Assembly (NCBI RefSeq): GCF_013376415.1
Contig: NZ_WYET01000004.1
Location: forward strand, 434,001-498,000
Length of the DNA: 64,000 nt
Direction of reading: 5' to 3'
From: Flagellimonas chongwuensis
GTDB lineage: Bacteria; Bacteroidota; Bacteroidia; Flavobacteriales; Flavobacteriaceae
In this document: piece by piece, positions 34,885 through 44,764 of the stretch
Position numbering within the stretch: the first letter of the stretch is position 1
Layout: every line of letters begins with the position of its first letter
The notes under the pieces: model-generated
The model's input: only the letters and a program-made list of their open reading frames with translations
Told to the model about the DNA's origin: nothing
Database searches by the model: none
Made by a program: the position numbers and the translations under genes

Positions 34885-35358
34885 ATGCAGATTACTTTGA
34901 TTGCCATTGGAAAAACCGACAAGTCTGAACTTGAAGAACTTATAGCCATTTACGAGAAACGGCTAAAGCATTACATCAAGTTTCAGATGGAGGTAATTCC
35001 GGACATCAAAAACCGTAAAAACCTCTCCGAAGCACAGCAAAAGGATAAGGAGGGCGAACTTATTCTAACTCAGCTTCAACCTACGGACACCCTAATTCTT
35101 CTAGACGAGAAGGGCAAGCAATATACCTCTGTGGACTTTGCCCAGTTTTTACAGAAAAAAATGAACAGCGGCATTAAAAACCTAGTTTTGGCAATCGGCG
35201 GCCCTTACGGTTTTAGTGATGCCGTTTACGCAAAAAGTTCTGGCAAGATAAGTTTATCTAAAATGACCTTCTCTCACCAAATGGTGCGATTGTTCATAGT
35301 GGAACAGATTTATAGAGGGTTTACTATTCTCAGGAACGAACCGTATCATCATCAATGA
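34885..35358 (+). CDS. rlmH: 23S rRNA (pseudouridine1915-N3)-methyltransferase
   Basis: The start chosen is ATG 34885 (157 residues), the first Met with the family opening MQITLIAIGK; a TTG two codons earlier is unlikely. RlmH is a small SPOUT methyltransferase using S-adenosylmethionine. Motifs seen are LDEKGKQYTSVDFA, VLAIGGPYGFSDAVY and the C-terminal knot LFIVEQIYRGFTILRNEPYHH. A perfect -7 box TATTTTTG at 34874-34881 ends just 3 bp before the ATG, so the message may be leaderless. Confidence 0.95.
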   Translation: MQITLIAIGKTDKSELEELIAIYEKRLKHYIKFQMEVIPDIKNRKNLSEAQQKDKEGELILTQLQPTDTLILLDEKGKQYTSVDFAQFLQKKMNSGIKNLVLAIGGPYGFSDAVYAKSSGKISLSKMTFSHQMVRLFIVEQIYRGFTILRNEPYHHQ

Positions 35359-35458
35359 ATTGGATAAAAGACCGCTACGCTTTAAGAGACAAGACAAAAG
35401 ACTTTTTCCTGATTATTTGATCATTACATCTTGACTCTTATGTCTTATGCCTAAGAAA

Positions 35459-37363
35459 CTAGTAAAGCACCCTAAACTTGATGGTGTTCTCAATTTTCTT
35501 GAGCGCCTTGATCACATCCTTGTCGTATTCCTTGTCCAAATCAGTGATCACATAACCCACTTCGCTATCGGTAGAAAGGTACTGACCAGAAATGTTCAGC
35601 CCGTATTGTGCCAATATTTCATTGATCTTGGCCATGATTCCCGGAACATTTCTATGAATGTGCAAGAAACGATGAGCTTTGTTCTGTTTAGGCAAACGTA
35701 TATTCGGGAAGTTAACGGCATCCACCGTATTTCCCGTATTGATATAATCCATGATCTTATTTGGCACAAAATCCGCAATGTCGCGTTGAGCTTCCTCGGT
35801 ACTACCACCAATATGCGGTGTAAGAATAACATTGGAAAGTCCTTGTAACGGGGTTTGAAATTCTCCGTTGCTACGTGGCTCGGAAGGATAAACATCTACA
35901 GCAGCTCCTCCCAATTTCCCGCTTTTTAAGGCAGATGCCAGAGCGTCAATATCAACAACGAAACCTCTAGACAGGTTAATGAGCTTTGCACCATCCTTCA
36001 TTTGGTTGATCTCGCGCTCTCCAATAAAGTTTTTATTGGCCTTATTGTCATCAACATGTAAGGTGACCACATCTGAAACATTCAGCAAGTCTTCCAATGT
36101 ATTGCATTTAACGGCATTACCAATGGCCAACTGATCGTCGACATCGTAATAATACACCTTCATCCCCATGGCCTCGGCCAAAACGGACATCTGTTTACCA
36201 ATGTTGCCATAACCTACAATACCTAGGTTTTTTCCGCGAACCTCTTGCGATCCAGCAGCGGTCTTGTTCCACTCTCCATTATGGATTTCCGTGCTTCTTG
36301 GGAAAATACTACGCATCAACATAATAATCTGCCCTATCGCAAGCTCCACTACGGAACGGGTGTTGCTATATGGGGCATTGAAGACCACAACCCCTTTTTT
36401 CTTACTGTATTCCAAGTCTATTTGGGTAGTTCCGATGCAAAATGCACCTACCACCAATAATTTATCGGCCGCATCCAAAACTTTTTGGGTCACCTGTGTT
36501 TTGGACCTGATTCCAAGCACATGTACGCCTTTGATACGCTCAATAAGTTCATCTTCGGAAAGACTGGTTTTGATCAACTCTACTGAAAATCCTTCTTCCG
36601 AAAGATTGTCAAAAGCTGCAGTATGAACATTTTCCAGTAAAAGGATCTTGATTCTGTTCTTGGGGTATGATAAGTTTCTTGGCAAATCGTTTATATATAA
36701 AAATTCATCTAAATTCGGTGTCACGTGATCGGCATTGTTGGCCGCCTTTTCGCGATGCACGTTTTCGGTGTAGGCGAAAAACTTATGGGCAATTCCGGCC
36801 TCGCGCATTACATAATCGCTGTAGCCGTCGCCAATTACTTGGACCTCGCCTTCCAAGCCCAAATTCTTTAAACATTCTATTTTTCCGTTGTGTGCGGCCA
36901 AAACATTTGTTTCGTCAAAACCGATAATATTTCCGTCGGCATCAAACTTAAATGTGTTGGCATACACCCTGTCGGATGGAATGTTGTATTCTTCAACAAT
37001 GGGATCGATAAATTCCTTGAAGCCGCAAGAAATCACATAGATGTCTTCTGCAAACTCATGAAAAAACTGCTTGTTCGACTCTATCGATTTTGAGATTTTT
37101 TGCCGGAGCTCTTTTACCAAGTCCTCTAAATCACTCTTATTGGCGCTCAACAACCGAATTCTTCGCTCCAAGGATTCCGTGAAAGAAATATCCCCATCTA
37201 TTCCTAAATTGGTGATTTTCTGTATCTCCGCCACAATTTCATCTCTTTTTGGATTGCCTTGAAGGGTCATTTCAGCCAAAACATCCAACGCCTCAACACG
37301 TGTGAGCGTACTATCAAAATCGAACACATATTTGCGTCCTGTCTCTACCATGGGTCGTTTCAA
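35459..37363 (-). CDS. serA: Fused phosphoserine phosphatase - phosphoglycerate dehydrogenase
   Basis: A 634-residue fusion of two serine-pathway enzymes. Residues 10-225 are a HAD-type SerB-like phosphatase: DFDSTLT (Asp15, Asp17), ISCGFKEFI, and VIGDGYSDYVMREAG. Residues 235-545 are D-3-phosphoglycerate dehydrogenase: the NAD-binding LGIVGYGNIGKQ, then INLSRGFVVD (catalytic Arg), VYPSEP (Glu) and LTPHIGGSTEEAQ (His). Residues 555-634 are an ACT domain (HRNVPGIMAKINEILAQYG), the usual serine feedback sensor. SerA and SerB catalyse the first and last steps of serine synthesis from 3-phosphoglycerate; SerC would be elsewhere. The fusion runs unbroken. Confidence 0.9.
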   Translation of the reverse strand: MKRPMVETGRKYVFDFDSTLTRVEALDVLAEMTLQGNPKRDEIVAEIQKITNLGIDGDISFTESLERRIRLLSANKSDLEDLVKELRQKISKSIESNKQFFHEFAEDIYVISCGFKEFIDPIVEEYNIPSDRVYANTFKFDADGNIIGFDETNVLAAHNGKIECLKNLGLEGEVQVIGDGYSDYVMREAGIAHKFFAYTENVHREKAANNADHVTPNLDEFLYINDLPRNLSYPKNRIKILLLENVHTAAFDNLSEEGFSVELIKTSLSEDELIERIKGVHVLGIRSKTQVTQKVLDAADKLLVVGAFCIGTTQIDLEYSKKKGVVVFNAPYSNTRSVVELAIGQIIMLMRSIFPRSTEIHNGEWNKTAAGSQEVRGKNLGIVGYGNIGKQMSVLAEAMGMKVYYYDVDDQLAIGNAVKCNTLEDLLNVSDVVTLHVDDNKANKNFIGEREINQMKDGAKLINLSRGFVVDIDALASALKSGKLGGAAVDVYPSEPRSNGEFQTPLQGLSNVILTPHIGGSTEEAQRDIADFVPNKIMDYINTGNTVDAVNFPNIRLPKQNKAHRFLHIHRNVPGIMAKINEILAQYGLNISGQYLSTDSEVGYVITDLDKEYDKDVIKALKKIENTIKFRVLY

Positions 37364-37510
37364 AAAAAATTAAAGTGTAAAATTAAACATTAATTCTATC
37401 CTTAGAATCGGAAGTTGCTAAAAACCTTACACATTTACGGATAAATCAAAAAACTATTACGATTTGTTTTAAATGAGACCCAAAAAAGTGAATTTTTCAA
37501 TTTCCTTTTC

Positions 37511-37963
37511 TTAAAACCACCGTCTTGTGAGCTTGCAATAGATGTTATATTCTTGACCAAAGACTTTTTTAAGAGCCTCTTCTTCGGGTTTGATCTGAAA
37601 ATGGTTCATGTAAGAAACAAAACCCGCTGCAACCAAAGTATTGAACGCGTTTCCCAGATGGAGACCATAGGCCAACAAAAAAAGCAACATGCCCAAATAC
37701 ATGGGGTTACGCGTAAAATTATAGATGCCATTGGTGACCAATTCGGATGCTTTACTTGGATTCAATGGGTCCGTCGTAGTTTTTTTTATTACAAACTGAA
37801 TCACGGAAATCAAAATTACTGCTATACCAAGACCAAAAAGCACCATCATAAGCCAGTGTTTCCCGAAAAAATCGAACTCACCAACCGGTAAGAATCTGTC
37901 CAAAACATACATAAAACCTCCAAAAATCAACATCACCAAAGCAGGTGGCACTTTCATTTTCAT
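37511..37963 (-). CDS. Isoprenylcysteine methyltransferase-like membrane protein
   Basis: A 150-residue integral membrane protein with about four hydrophobic segments ([52 protein letters not shown]). It carries the family motif [15 protein letters not shown] and an end such as [22 protein letters not shown]. This is the ICMT/PEMT-like phospholipid or isoprenylcysteine methyltransferase family; S-adenosylmethionine binding is expected from the family. The substrate is unknown. It is divergent from rdgB. Confidence 0.85.
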   Translation of the reverse strand: MKMKVPPALVMLIFGGFMYVLDRFLPVGEFDFFGKHWLMMVLFGLGIAVILISVIQFVIKKTTTDPLNPSKASELVTNGIYNFTRNPMYLGMLLFLLAYGLHLGNAFNTLVAAGFVSYMNHFQIKPEEEALKKVFGQEYNIYCKLTRRWF

Positions 37964-37969
37964 AGAAAC

Positions 37970-37998
37970 TTGCTTAAAACTCGAAATTACTACTTTTG
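37970..37998 (+). promoter_or_regulatory. Bacteroidota-type promoter of rdgB
   Basis: TTG at 37970-37972, an 18-bp spacer, then TACTTTTG at 37991-37998, an exact match to TAnnTTTG. The start codon lies 26 bp downstream. Confidence 0.65.
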
Positions 37999-38024
37999 AA
38001 ACTCAAAATAGAACCCTTTTTGAT

Positions 38025-38606
38025 TTGAAATTAGTTTTTGCCACGCATAATGACCATAAGTTGAAGGAAGTTCAACAATTGCTTCCCAAAACCATTGAAC
38101 TATTATCCTTAAAGGATATTGAGTGCTTCGACGAAATTCCAGAAACCGGAGATACCCTTGAGGAAAACGCCAAAATCAAGGCGGATTTTGTAACCCGCAC
38201 CTATGGTTTGGATTGCTTTTCGGACGACACAGGTTTGTTGGTCGATGCCTTGAATGGAGCTCCAGGAGTCTACTCCGCAAGATATGCAGGGGAACAAAAG
38301 AATGCCGAGGATAATATGACTAAGTTATTATCCGAGTTGGAAGGTGAAAACAACCGCTCAGCACACTTTAAAACCGTGGTTCATTTAAACCTAAAAGGCG
38401 AAAGTTTCACATTTGATGGCATTGTTGAAGGACAAATTACCTCGGAACAGTATGGAGAAGGTGGTTTTGGCTACGACCCCATTTTTAAACCTGATGGTTA
38501 CGACAAAACCTTTGGGGAACTGTCTCACGAGACCAAAAACGCTATCAGTCACCGAGGTAGGGCCGTACAAAAATTGGTGGAGTTCTTAAAAAAGAAGGCA
38601 ACTTAG
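38025..38606 (+). CDS. rdgB: dITP/XTP pyrophosphatase (RdgB/HAM1)
   Basis: A 193-residue house-cleaning enzyme that hydrolyses non-canonical purine triphosphates (ITP, dITP, XTP). Motifs are [14 protein letters not shown] at the N-terminus, [38 protein letters not shown] and [15 protein letters not shown]. The start is an unusual TTG at 38025: the family N-terminus begins exactly there, no in-frame ATG lies upstream nearby, and a good promoter precedes it. The gap 38607-38752 downstream shows no gene. Confidence 0.95.
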   Translation: MKLVFATHNDHKLKEVQQLLPKTIELLSLKDIECFDEIPETGDTLEENAKIKADFVTRTYGLDCFSDDTGLLVDALNGAPGVYSARYAGEQKNAEDNMTKLLSELEGENNRSAHFKTVVHLNLKGESFTFDGIVEGQITSEQYGEGGFGYDPIFKPDGYDKTFGELSHETKNAISHRGRAVQKLVEFLKKKAT

Positions 38607-38752
38607 CTTGCACCGATCAAAATAAGTGTACCTTTGCCGCTTTATTAACGCCGCCGGTATGGGCAAGGTGTTGTGATGGGCTTGAACGGGAAATACTAAA
38701 AATCGCTCTATACAACACAAACATATTTGCGATTTAAGGTATTTACACCGCT

Positions 38753-40513
38753 ATGACAAAATTTGAAGCCTTGGGGTTGGACAAACCCCTATTGGATGCT
38801 ATTTCCGACCTTGGATTTGAATCCCCCTCTGAAGTACAAGAAAAATCAATCCCAATTCTATTAGATCAAGAAACCGATTTGGTTGCCTTGGCACAAACAG
38901 GAACAGGTAAAACCGCTGCGTTTGGATTTCCAATGATCCAAAAGATCCAATCGGAAAGCAGAACCACTCAAGGATTGATCCTCTCTCCTACCAGAGAACT
39001 CTGTTTACAGATTACCAACGAACTAAAACTTTATTCCAAATACGTAAAAGGACTTAATGTTGTCGCTATTTATGGTGGCGCCAGCATTACGGAACAGGCC
39101 AGACAAATAAAAAGGGGGGCTCAAATTGTTGTGGCAACCCCTGGTCGTATGAAAGACATGATTGGCCGAAACATGGTGGACATCTCCAAAATTGACTACT
39201 GCGTATTGGACGAGGCCGATGAAATGTTGAACATGGGCTTCTATGAAGATATCAAGGACATTTTGTCCAATACTCCTCAAGAAAAATTTACGTGGCTTTT
39301 TTCAGCGACCATGCCCAAGGAAGTGGCCACAATCGCTAAAAAGTTTATGCACAAGCCTGTTGAAATTACTGTGGGAACAGTAAATGCAGGTGCTTCAACC
39401 GTACAACACGAGTATTATGTGGTAGGTGGCCGTGACCGCTACGCTGCCCTTAAACGTTTGGCAGATGCCAATCCAGGTATTTTCTCCGTTGTGTTCTGTA
39501 GAACCAAAAGAGACACCCAACGTGTTGCCGAAAAATTGATTGAAGATGGTTACAATGCCGGTGCTTTGCATGGTGATTTAAGCCAAAATCAGCGTGATTT
39601 GGTAATGAACTCCTTCCGTAAAAAGCAAGTGCAGATGTTAGTTGCTACGGACGTTGCTGCACGAGGTATCGATGTGGATGATGTAACCCACGTAATCAAC
39701 TATCAATTACCTGACGAGATTGAAACCTACACCCACCGAAGTGGACGTACAGGACGTGCCGGGAAGTCTGGAATTTCCATGGTCATCATTACTCGTTCGG
39801 AATTGAGGAAAATCAAGGCCATTGAAAATAAAATCAAGCAGGATTTCATCAAGAAAAATATCCCTGATGGTATTGAAATCTGTGAAATCCAATTGTACCA
39901 CTTGGCCAACAAGATCAAGGATACCAAGGTCAATCAAGAAATTGACAGCTACCTTCCTGCCATTAACGATGTTTTGGAAGGTATTGATCGCGAAGAGCTT
40001 ATCAAAAAAATATTCTCCGTAGAATTCACTCAATTCTACAATTATTATAGTAAGACCAAAGACCTTAATAGTCAAGATGCCGATAGAGGAAATGGTACAT
40101 CCAAAGGTGATATACCAACGGAAGGTTCCGTTCGATACTTTATCAATGTTGGGGAGCGCGATGGTTACGATTGGATGAGCCTGAAAGATTTCCTTCGTGA
40201 TACCTTAAACTTGGAAAAAGAAGATGTCTACAATGTGGATACCAAGGATTCTTTCTCCTTTTTTAATACAGATGCCCAGCTTACTGAATTTATCCTTCAG
40301 ACCTTCACCGACTTTAAACTGGAAGGACGCTTCATAAATGTGGAAGTTTCCAAAAATCCAGGCGCTGGCGGAGGTGGAAAAGGCGGCAAAAAACGTCGTG
40401 GTCGTAAAGGCGGTGGCGGCGGTAACCGAAGAGGTGGTAACAAGTCATATAAAGGAGGAAAAAAAGGTGGCTACGGTAAAAAAGGAGGTAAGAAAAAACA
40501 GGGCTTTTATTAG
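38753..40513 (+). CDS. DEAD-box RNA helicase with DbpA-type RNA-binding domain
   Basis: A 586-residue ATP-dependent RNA helicase, probably for ribosome assembly or cold adaptation (DeaD/CsdA-like). Motifs are the Q-motif region (FESPSEVQEKSIP), ALAQTGTGKTAAFGFP, PTRELCLQI, DEAD, FSATMP, FCRTKRDTQRVA, VATDVAARGIDV and HRSGRTGRAGK. A DbpA-like RNA-recognition domain lies about residues 460-535 (GSVRYFINVGERDGY). The last 45 residues are a Gly/Lys/Arg tail (KKRRGRKGGGGGNRRGG) that should bind RNA without specificity. It stands alone. Confidence 0.93.
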   Translation: MTKFEALGLDKPLLDAISDLGFESPSEVQEKSIPILLDQETDLVALAQTGTGKTAAFGFPMIQKIQSESRTTQGLILSPTRELCLQITNELKLYSKYVKGLNVVAIYGGASITEQARQIKRGAQIVVATPGRMKDMIGRNMVDISKIDYCVLDEADEMLNMGFYEDIKDILSNTPQEKFTWLFSATMPKEVATIAKKFMHKPVEITVGTVNAGASTVQHEYYVVGGRDRYAALKRLADANPGIFSVVFCRTKRDTQRVAEKLIEDGYNAGALHGDLSQNQRDLVMNSFRKKQVQMLVATDVAARGIDVDDVTHVINYQLPDEIETYTHRSGRTGRAGKSGISMVIITRSELRKIKAIENKIKQDFIKKNIPDGIEICEIQLYHLANKIKDTKVNQEIDSYLPAINDVLEGIDREELIKKIFSVEFTQFYNYYSKTKDLNSQDADRGNGTSKGDIPTEGSVRYFINVGERDGYDWMSLKDFLRDTLNLEKEDVYNVDTKDSFSFFNTDAQLTEFILQTFTDFKLEGRFINVEVSKNPGAGGGGKGGKKRRGRKGGGGGNRRGGNKSYKGGKKGGYGKKGGKKKQGFY

Positions 40514-40588
40514 TTAATTCTATATTAAATGGTAAGTCCCTACTATTTATTTTTCTTTGTTTAGTATTTTTATACCTACAAAGATTGC

Positions 40589-41371
40589 ATGAGAAGAGTA
40601 CTACTTATACTATTGTCCCTATTTCCATTACTTGGTGTATCGCAAATTGAAGGCGATGAAGCTCAGGAGGTAAGGGATTTTACCGCTACGGTAATCAATG
40701 CCCAAACGGAATATCCCTTGGAAAGTGTGCACGTGGTTAACCTTAATCAAGTTAAGGGAACCATTACCAATCAGGATGGTAAATTTACCATTCCTGCTGC
40801 GGTAAACGATACATTGTACTTTTCCTATCTTGGTTTTAAAACCCAGAAAGTAAGGGTCACCAACGACATGTTTCGATTCGGAGATACGGAAATTGCGTTG
40901 ACCGAACTGGCCTATGCACTCGAAGAAGTGGTAGTAACCCCGTATCAGCTTACCGGGTATTTGGAAATAGATGTAAAGAACCTTCCGGTAAACAATGCAT
41001 ACCAATACAGTATTTCCGGACTGAACACCAGTTACGAGGCCGGTAACAAAAGCCCCAGTGCCGTTACCAAAGTGCTGGGCGCTATTCTTAACCCTGCCGA
41101 CTTGTTGCGCAACCTTTTTGGCAAAAAGCCAAGGCAGATGCGCAAGCTTCGCCAAATCAAGGAAGATGACAATATTCGCGACCTTTTGGCTTCAAAATTT
41201 GATAGGGAAACCTTGACCGAACTGCTTCAATTGGAAAAAGTGGACATAGAGGACATTCTCAACAACTGCAACTATTCAAAATCCTTTATTAAAACAGCGA
41301 ACGATCTTCAAATTTTAGATGCGATTTCGAGCTGCTACGAAGAATATAAAGTACTTAACCGTACTCAATAA
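40589..41371 (+). CDS. Carboxypeptidase-like regulatory-domain protein
   Basis: A 260-residue secreted protein with a signal peptide (MRRVLLILLSLFPLLGVSQ). Residues 28-110 are a CarbopepD_reg-2-like beta-sandwich (FTATVINAQTEYPLESVHV, GTITNQDGKFTIP, LYFSYLGFKTQKV), as found at the N-terminus of SusC-type receptors. The remaining 150 residues are charged (LRNLFGKKPRQMRKLRQIKE) and I do not recognise them. There is no barrel, so it is a stand-alone periplasmic or outer-membrane-associated protein of unknown role. Confidence 0.85.
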   Translation: MRRVLLILLSLFPLLGVSQIEGDEAQEVRDFTATVINAQTEYPLESVHVVNLNQVKGTITNQDGKFTIPAAVNDTLYFSYLGFKTQKVRVTNDMFRFGDTEIALTELAYALEEVVVTPYQLTGYLEIDVKNLPVNNAYQYSISGLNTSYEAGNKSPSAVTKVLGAILNPADLLRNLFGKKPRQMRKLRQIKEDDNIRDLLASKFDRETLTELLQLEKVDIEDILNNCNYSKSFIKTANDLQILDAISSCYEEYKVLNRTQ

Positions 41372-41468
41372 TCACCACGATAATATTAGTCTCGGGTTGT
41401 TTAAAGTGGATATAAATAAATTTTATATTTACCAAGGCATTTTATAGCTTTAAACAAATTCCCAATTC

Positions 41469-43151
41469 ATGAAAAAACTCCTTGTTGTTTTGTTCTCGAT
41501 ACCCTTATTTATTGGCTGCAAAAAAGTTAAAAAAGAGCAGGAAATTACACAGGTAGTTGTGGAGGAAACCCCTAAAAAAGAGGTGCCTTTTGTTTGGGAA
41601 GGTGCCAATATTTATTTCTTGTTGACCGATCGCTTCAACAATGGAAACCCCAACAACGATATCAACTTTGACCGAACCGAAGAAACCGCAGTATTGAGAG
41701 GTTTTGAAGGTGGCGATATTCAAGGAATCATCAAAAAAATTGAAGAAGGATATTTTACCGATCTGGGCATCAATGCCATTTGGTTTACCCCAATCGTAGA
41801 GCAAATTCATGGAGGAACCGATGAAGGGACGGGAAAAACCTATGGTTATCATGGGTATTGGACCAAAGATTGGACGGCTATCGATCCTAATTTTGGGACC
41901 AAAAACGACCTTTCAAAACTTGTGGCAACAGCCCATAGCAAAGGTATTCGGATAATCTTGGACGTAGTGCTCAACCATACGGGTCCAGTTACGGACAAAG
42001 ACCCTGTTTGGCCAGACGATTGGGTAAGAACCGGACCCACTTGTGAATTTACAACCTATGAGAACACCACGGAATGTACGCTTGTAGCAAATTTACCCGA
42101 TATTCTTACCGAATCGGATGAAGATGTGGAACTCCCAGACGCACTTTTGGCAAAATGGAAAGATGAAGGCCGTTTGAGCAAGGAACTCGATGAGCTCCAG
42201 CTGTTTTTTGAGCGCACAGGCTATCCAAGGGCCCCGCGCTACTATATTATCAAATGGCTTACAGATTACATTAACGAATTTGGGGTTGACGGCTTTCGAG
42301 TTGACACCGTAAAACATGTCAACGAAAATGCTTGGGCCGACCTCCATAAAGAAGCGGACTACACTTTTGAAATGTGGAAAAAGAAACATGAAAACAGTGT
42401 GTTGGACGACAATCCTTTTTACTTGGTCGGGGAAGTCTACAATTATGGCATATCCAGTGGAAGAGATTTTGATTTTGGGGACAAAAAAGTGGATTTCTTT
42501 GATTATGGGTTCAAAAGTCTCATCAACTTTGAGTTGAAGAACGATGCGGACAATGATTATGAGACCATCTTCAAAAAATATAGTAAACTGCTGCACACAA
42601 AGCTCCAAGATAAAAGTGTACTCAATTATTTGACCTCACATGATGATGGCTCCCCTTATGATAAAGATCGTTCCAAACCCTATCGTTCGGCAAATGTATT
42701 GCTGTTGACCCCCGGGGCTTCACAGGTATACTATGGTGATGAAACCGCACGCAGCTTGACCATTGAGGGAGCAGAAGGAGACGCTACCCTACGCTCCTTT
42801 ATGAACTGGCAGGATTTGGACAGCATGCCCGAAACCAAAAAAATACACAAACACTGGCAAAAATTGGGGCAGTTTAGGGCCAATCACCCCGCTATCGGTG
42901 CCGGCAAGCACAAACGTTTGGCCAAAGCACCCTATGTGTTTTCCAGAACATATGAAAAAGGAGATTACCGCGATAAGGTGGTTGTCGGGTTGGATTTACC
43001 TAAAGGTAAAAAATCGCTATGGGTCAAAGGGTTCTTTGGCGATGGTACCAAACTGTTCGACACTTACTCTGGCACAGAAGTAACGGTGACCAATGGAAAG
43101 GTTATTCTGGAAAATGATTTTGATATTGCCCTGCTGGAACTGGTTGAGTGA
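41469..43151 (+). CDS. GH13 alpha-amylase family lipoprotein
   Basis: A 560-residue lipoprotein with lipobox SIPLFIGC (Cys17) and a GH13 TIM barrel. Conserved regions are LDVVLNHTG (region I), GVDGFRVDTVKHV (region II, nucleophile Asp), FYLVGEVYNYG (region III, acid/base Glu) and NYLTSHDDGSPYD (region IV, transition-state Asp). A beta-sandwich C-domain ends the protein (KVVVGLDLPKGKKSLWV). It should hydrolyse alpha-1,4-glucans or maltodextrins on the outer membrane or in the periplasm. Exact specificity is not readable. It is convergent with the VOC gene, 3 bp away. Confidence 0.92.
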   Translation: MKKLLVVLFSIPLFIGCKKVKKEQEITQVVVEETPKKEVPFVWEGANIYFLLTDRFNNGNPNNDINFDRTEETAVLRGFEGGDIQGIIKKIEEGYFTDLGINAIWFTPIVEQIHGGTDEGTGKTYGYHGYWTKDWTAIDPNFGTKNDLSKLVATAHSKGIRIILDVVLNHTGPVTDKDPVWPDDWVRTGPTCEFTTYENTTECTLVANLPDILTESDEDVELPDALLAKWKDEGRLSKELDELQLFFERTGYPRAPRYYIIKWLTDYINEFGVDGFRVDTVKHVNENAWADLHKEADYTFEMWKKKHENSVLDDNPFYLVGEVYNYGISSGRDFDFGDKKVDFFDYGFKSLINFELKNDADNDYETIFKKYSKLLHTKLQDKSVLNYLTSHDDGSPYDKDRSKPYRSANVLLLTPGASQVYYGDETARSLTIEGAEGDATLRSFMNWQDLDSMPETKKIHKHWQKLGQFRANHPAIGAGKHKRLAKAPYVFSRTYEKGDYRDKVVVGLDLPKGKKSLWVKGFFGDGTKLFDTYSGTEVTVTNGKVILENDFDIALLELVE

Positions 43152-43154
43152 TCT

Positions 43155-43535
43155 TTATTGTCTAGAATGAAGTGCAATTCGATTGCCCTCTGAATCCAAA
43201 AACACGGCCATATAACCTATTTCCTTGTTTATTTGGGTCTTGGACTGAACAATTTTTCCGCCGTTCTGTTCAATACGGTCAAGTTCGTTCTGAACATCCA
43301 AGCTATTAAAGTATATCAATGTTCCCACACTATCACTGGGTTTGTACCAATCCTTGTTTTGGATTAACGAACCTGCAGCCCCAGGTTTTCCATGATCCGC
43401 AGGAAACCAGCCCATTTTTGTGCCCCCAAAATCCTGTAAACTTATCTCTACCTTAAAAACGGCTTCATAAAACGTTTTGGCTCGTTCCATATCTGCAACC
43501 GGAATCTCGAACCAACCAACCATATTGTATTCCAT
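43155..43535 (-). CDS. VOC (glyoxalase/bleomycin-resistance fold) protein
   Basis: A 126-residue protein with the vicinal oxygen chelate pattern: GWFEIPVADMERAKTFYEAVF at the start, MGWFPADHGKPGAAGSLI in the middle and GYMAVFLDSEGNRIALHS at the end. VOC proteins are small metal-dependent lyases, dioxygenases or binding proteins; substrate unknown. It is 3 bp after the SRPBCC gene, so the two form an operon. A pair of VOC and SRPBCC proteins is common in Bacteroidota without a known joint role. Confidence 0.88.
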   Translation of the reverse strand: MEYNMVGWFEIPVADMERAKTFYEAVFKVEISLQDFGGTKMGWFPADHGKPGAAGSLIQNKDWYKPSDSVGTLIYFNSLDVQNELDRIEQNGGKIVQSKTQINKEIGYMAVFLDSEGNRIALHSRQ

Positions 43536-43538
43536 AAC

Positions 43539-44066
43539 TCAATTGCTTTCTAAAATTTCTTTCAAACTTGCCAATCCTTCTTCAAAATCCTTTCCCACGG
43601 CCTTATCCATGCTCATGAACAGCATCATAATACTCATTGGGAATACATTCTTTCCTGAAAAACCCCAGATAACCTTGGTTCTATCACTGCCGACCTCTAC
43701 GGTTTCTATATAAGCATCCGATGTGGATTTAAACGGCTTTAAAAACCTGAGTTCGGTTTCAATACGTTTGCCTTCAACAATTTTGGTTATTTCCTGCTCC
43801 CCTTCTCCTACTTCTTTATTCCCTTTCCAATAGCTAATTGCACCCACTTGACCATCTGTTCCTGTAAATTCCTGATGCATATTGGGGTCACGTTTTCCCC
43901 ATGGCGACCACTTATCCTGATTTTTTAAAGATTTGAGATATTCAAAAACAACATTTTTGGGCCGTTTAATTTCGATGGAACGGGAAACATTATAGTTTTT
44001 TGGTGCAATGGCGGCCAGCAGAAGTACCAAGGCCAGTACCGCTACGATAATATAAAGGACTAACAT
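43539..44066 (-). CDS. SRPBCC (START-like) family protein
   Basis: A 175-residue protein with one N-terminal transmembrane helix (MLVLYIIVAVLALVLLLAA) and a START/polyketide-cyclase-like domain: SRSIEIKRPKNVVFEYLKSL, WSPWGKRDPNMHQEF, VGAISYWKGNKEVGEG, TKVIWGFSGKNVFP. The hydrophobic cavity fold binds lipids or small ligands. It is probably anchored in the inner membrane. First gene of a two-gene operon with the VOC gene. Confidence 0.87.
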   Translation of the reverse strand: MLVLYIIVAVLALVLLLAAIAPKNYNVSRSIEIKRPKNVVFEYLKSLKNQDKWSPWGKRDPNMHQEFTGTDGQVGAISYWKGNKEVGEGEQEITKIVEGKRIETELRFLKPFKSTSDAYIETVEVGSDRTKVIWGFSGKNVFPMSIMMLFMSMDKAVGKDFEEGLASLKEILESN

Positions 44067-44110
44067 AATTACGTAATTGATTGATTAACAACTAAAAGTA
44101 CAAAAATAAT

Positions 44111-44764
44111 TTACTCTACCAGATATCTTTTTATGATACCATTGACGTCCTTTATCGATTTTTTGGTCCAATCCAACCGTTTTTCAAGCATCTCTATATC
44201 AGATAATTGCCAATCCACATGGGAATTCCGCACTTTTTGGGCCAGTTGCTGTATGATGATAGCTGCGGATACGGAAACATTCAAACTCTCCGAAAAGCCC
44301 ACCATCGGGATTTTTAAAAACCCATCTGCTTGTTGCATAACCTCTTCGGACAATCCCTTTCTCTCAGTTCCAAAAAAGATGGCGCATTTTTGTTTCGGAA
44401 AAAAATCGGGAAGCAATGTGGAATCGTTGTGGGGCGTGGTAGCGATAATTCGATAACCATCTTCCCTCAATGTAGAAATACAATCCGTAACCGTTTTATA
44501 ACGATACACATCCACCCATTGTTCGGCTCCCATGGCAATATTCTTGTCCAAACGTTTGCCAAAACGATTTTCTACCACATGAAGGTCCTGCACGCCAAAG
44601 GCATCACAGCTGCGTAGAATGGCACTGGTATTGTGTAGTTGATACACATCTTCAACTGCAATGGTAATATGTCGCGTTCGTTGTTGAAGAACATCCAAAA
44701 AACGTTGTTTGCGTTCTTCTGTGAGGTAAGTTTCCAGATATGTCAACAAATCATCATCAAACAT
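44111..44764 (-). CDS. trmH: tRNA/rRNA 2'-O-ribose methyltransferase (TrmH, SPOUT family)
   Basis: A 217-residue SPOUT methyltransferase. The N-terminal helix RKQRFLDVLQQRTRHITIAVEDV leads to motif 1 NTSAILRSCDAFGVQDLHVVE, motif 2 AIFFGTERKGLSEEV and motif 3 IPMVGFSESLNVSVSAAIIIQ. This matches TrmH (tRNA guanosine-18 2'-O-methyltransferase) better than RlmB, because the N-terminal region is short and the basic C-terminal helix (EKRLDWTKKSIKDV) is present. Gene symbol is likely, not certain. Confidence 0.87.
   Translation of the reverse strand: MFDDDLLTYLETYLTEERKQRFLDVLQQRTRHITIAVEDVYQLHNTSAILRSCDAFGVQDLHVVENRFGKRLDKNIAMGAEQWVDVYRYKTVTDCISTLREDGYRIIATTPHNDSTLLPDFFPKQKCAIFFGTERKGLSEEVMQQADGFLKIPMVGFSESLNVSVSAAIIIQQLAQKVRNSHVDWQLSDIEMLEKRLDWTKKSIKDVNGIIKRYLVE

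Noticed and set aside
38607-38752. Possible structured leader RNA before the DEAD-box helicase gene
   Set aside because: Some short GC-rich complementarity is visible, but no stable or family-specific structure could be supported by eye.
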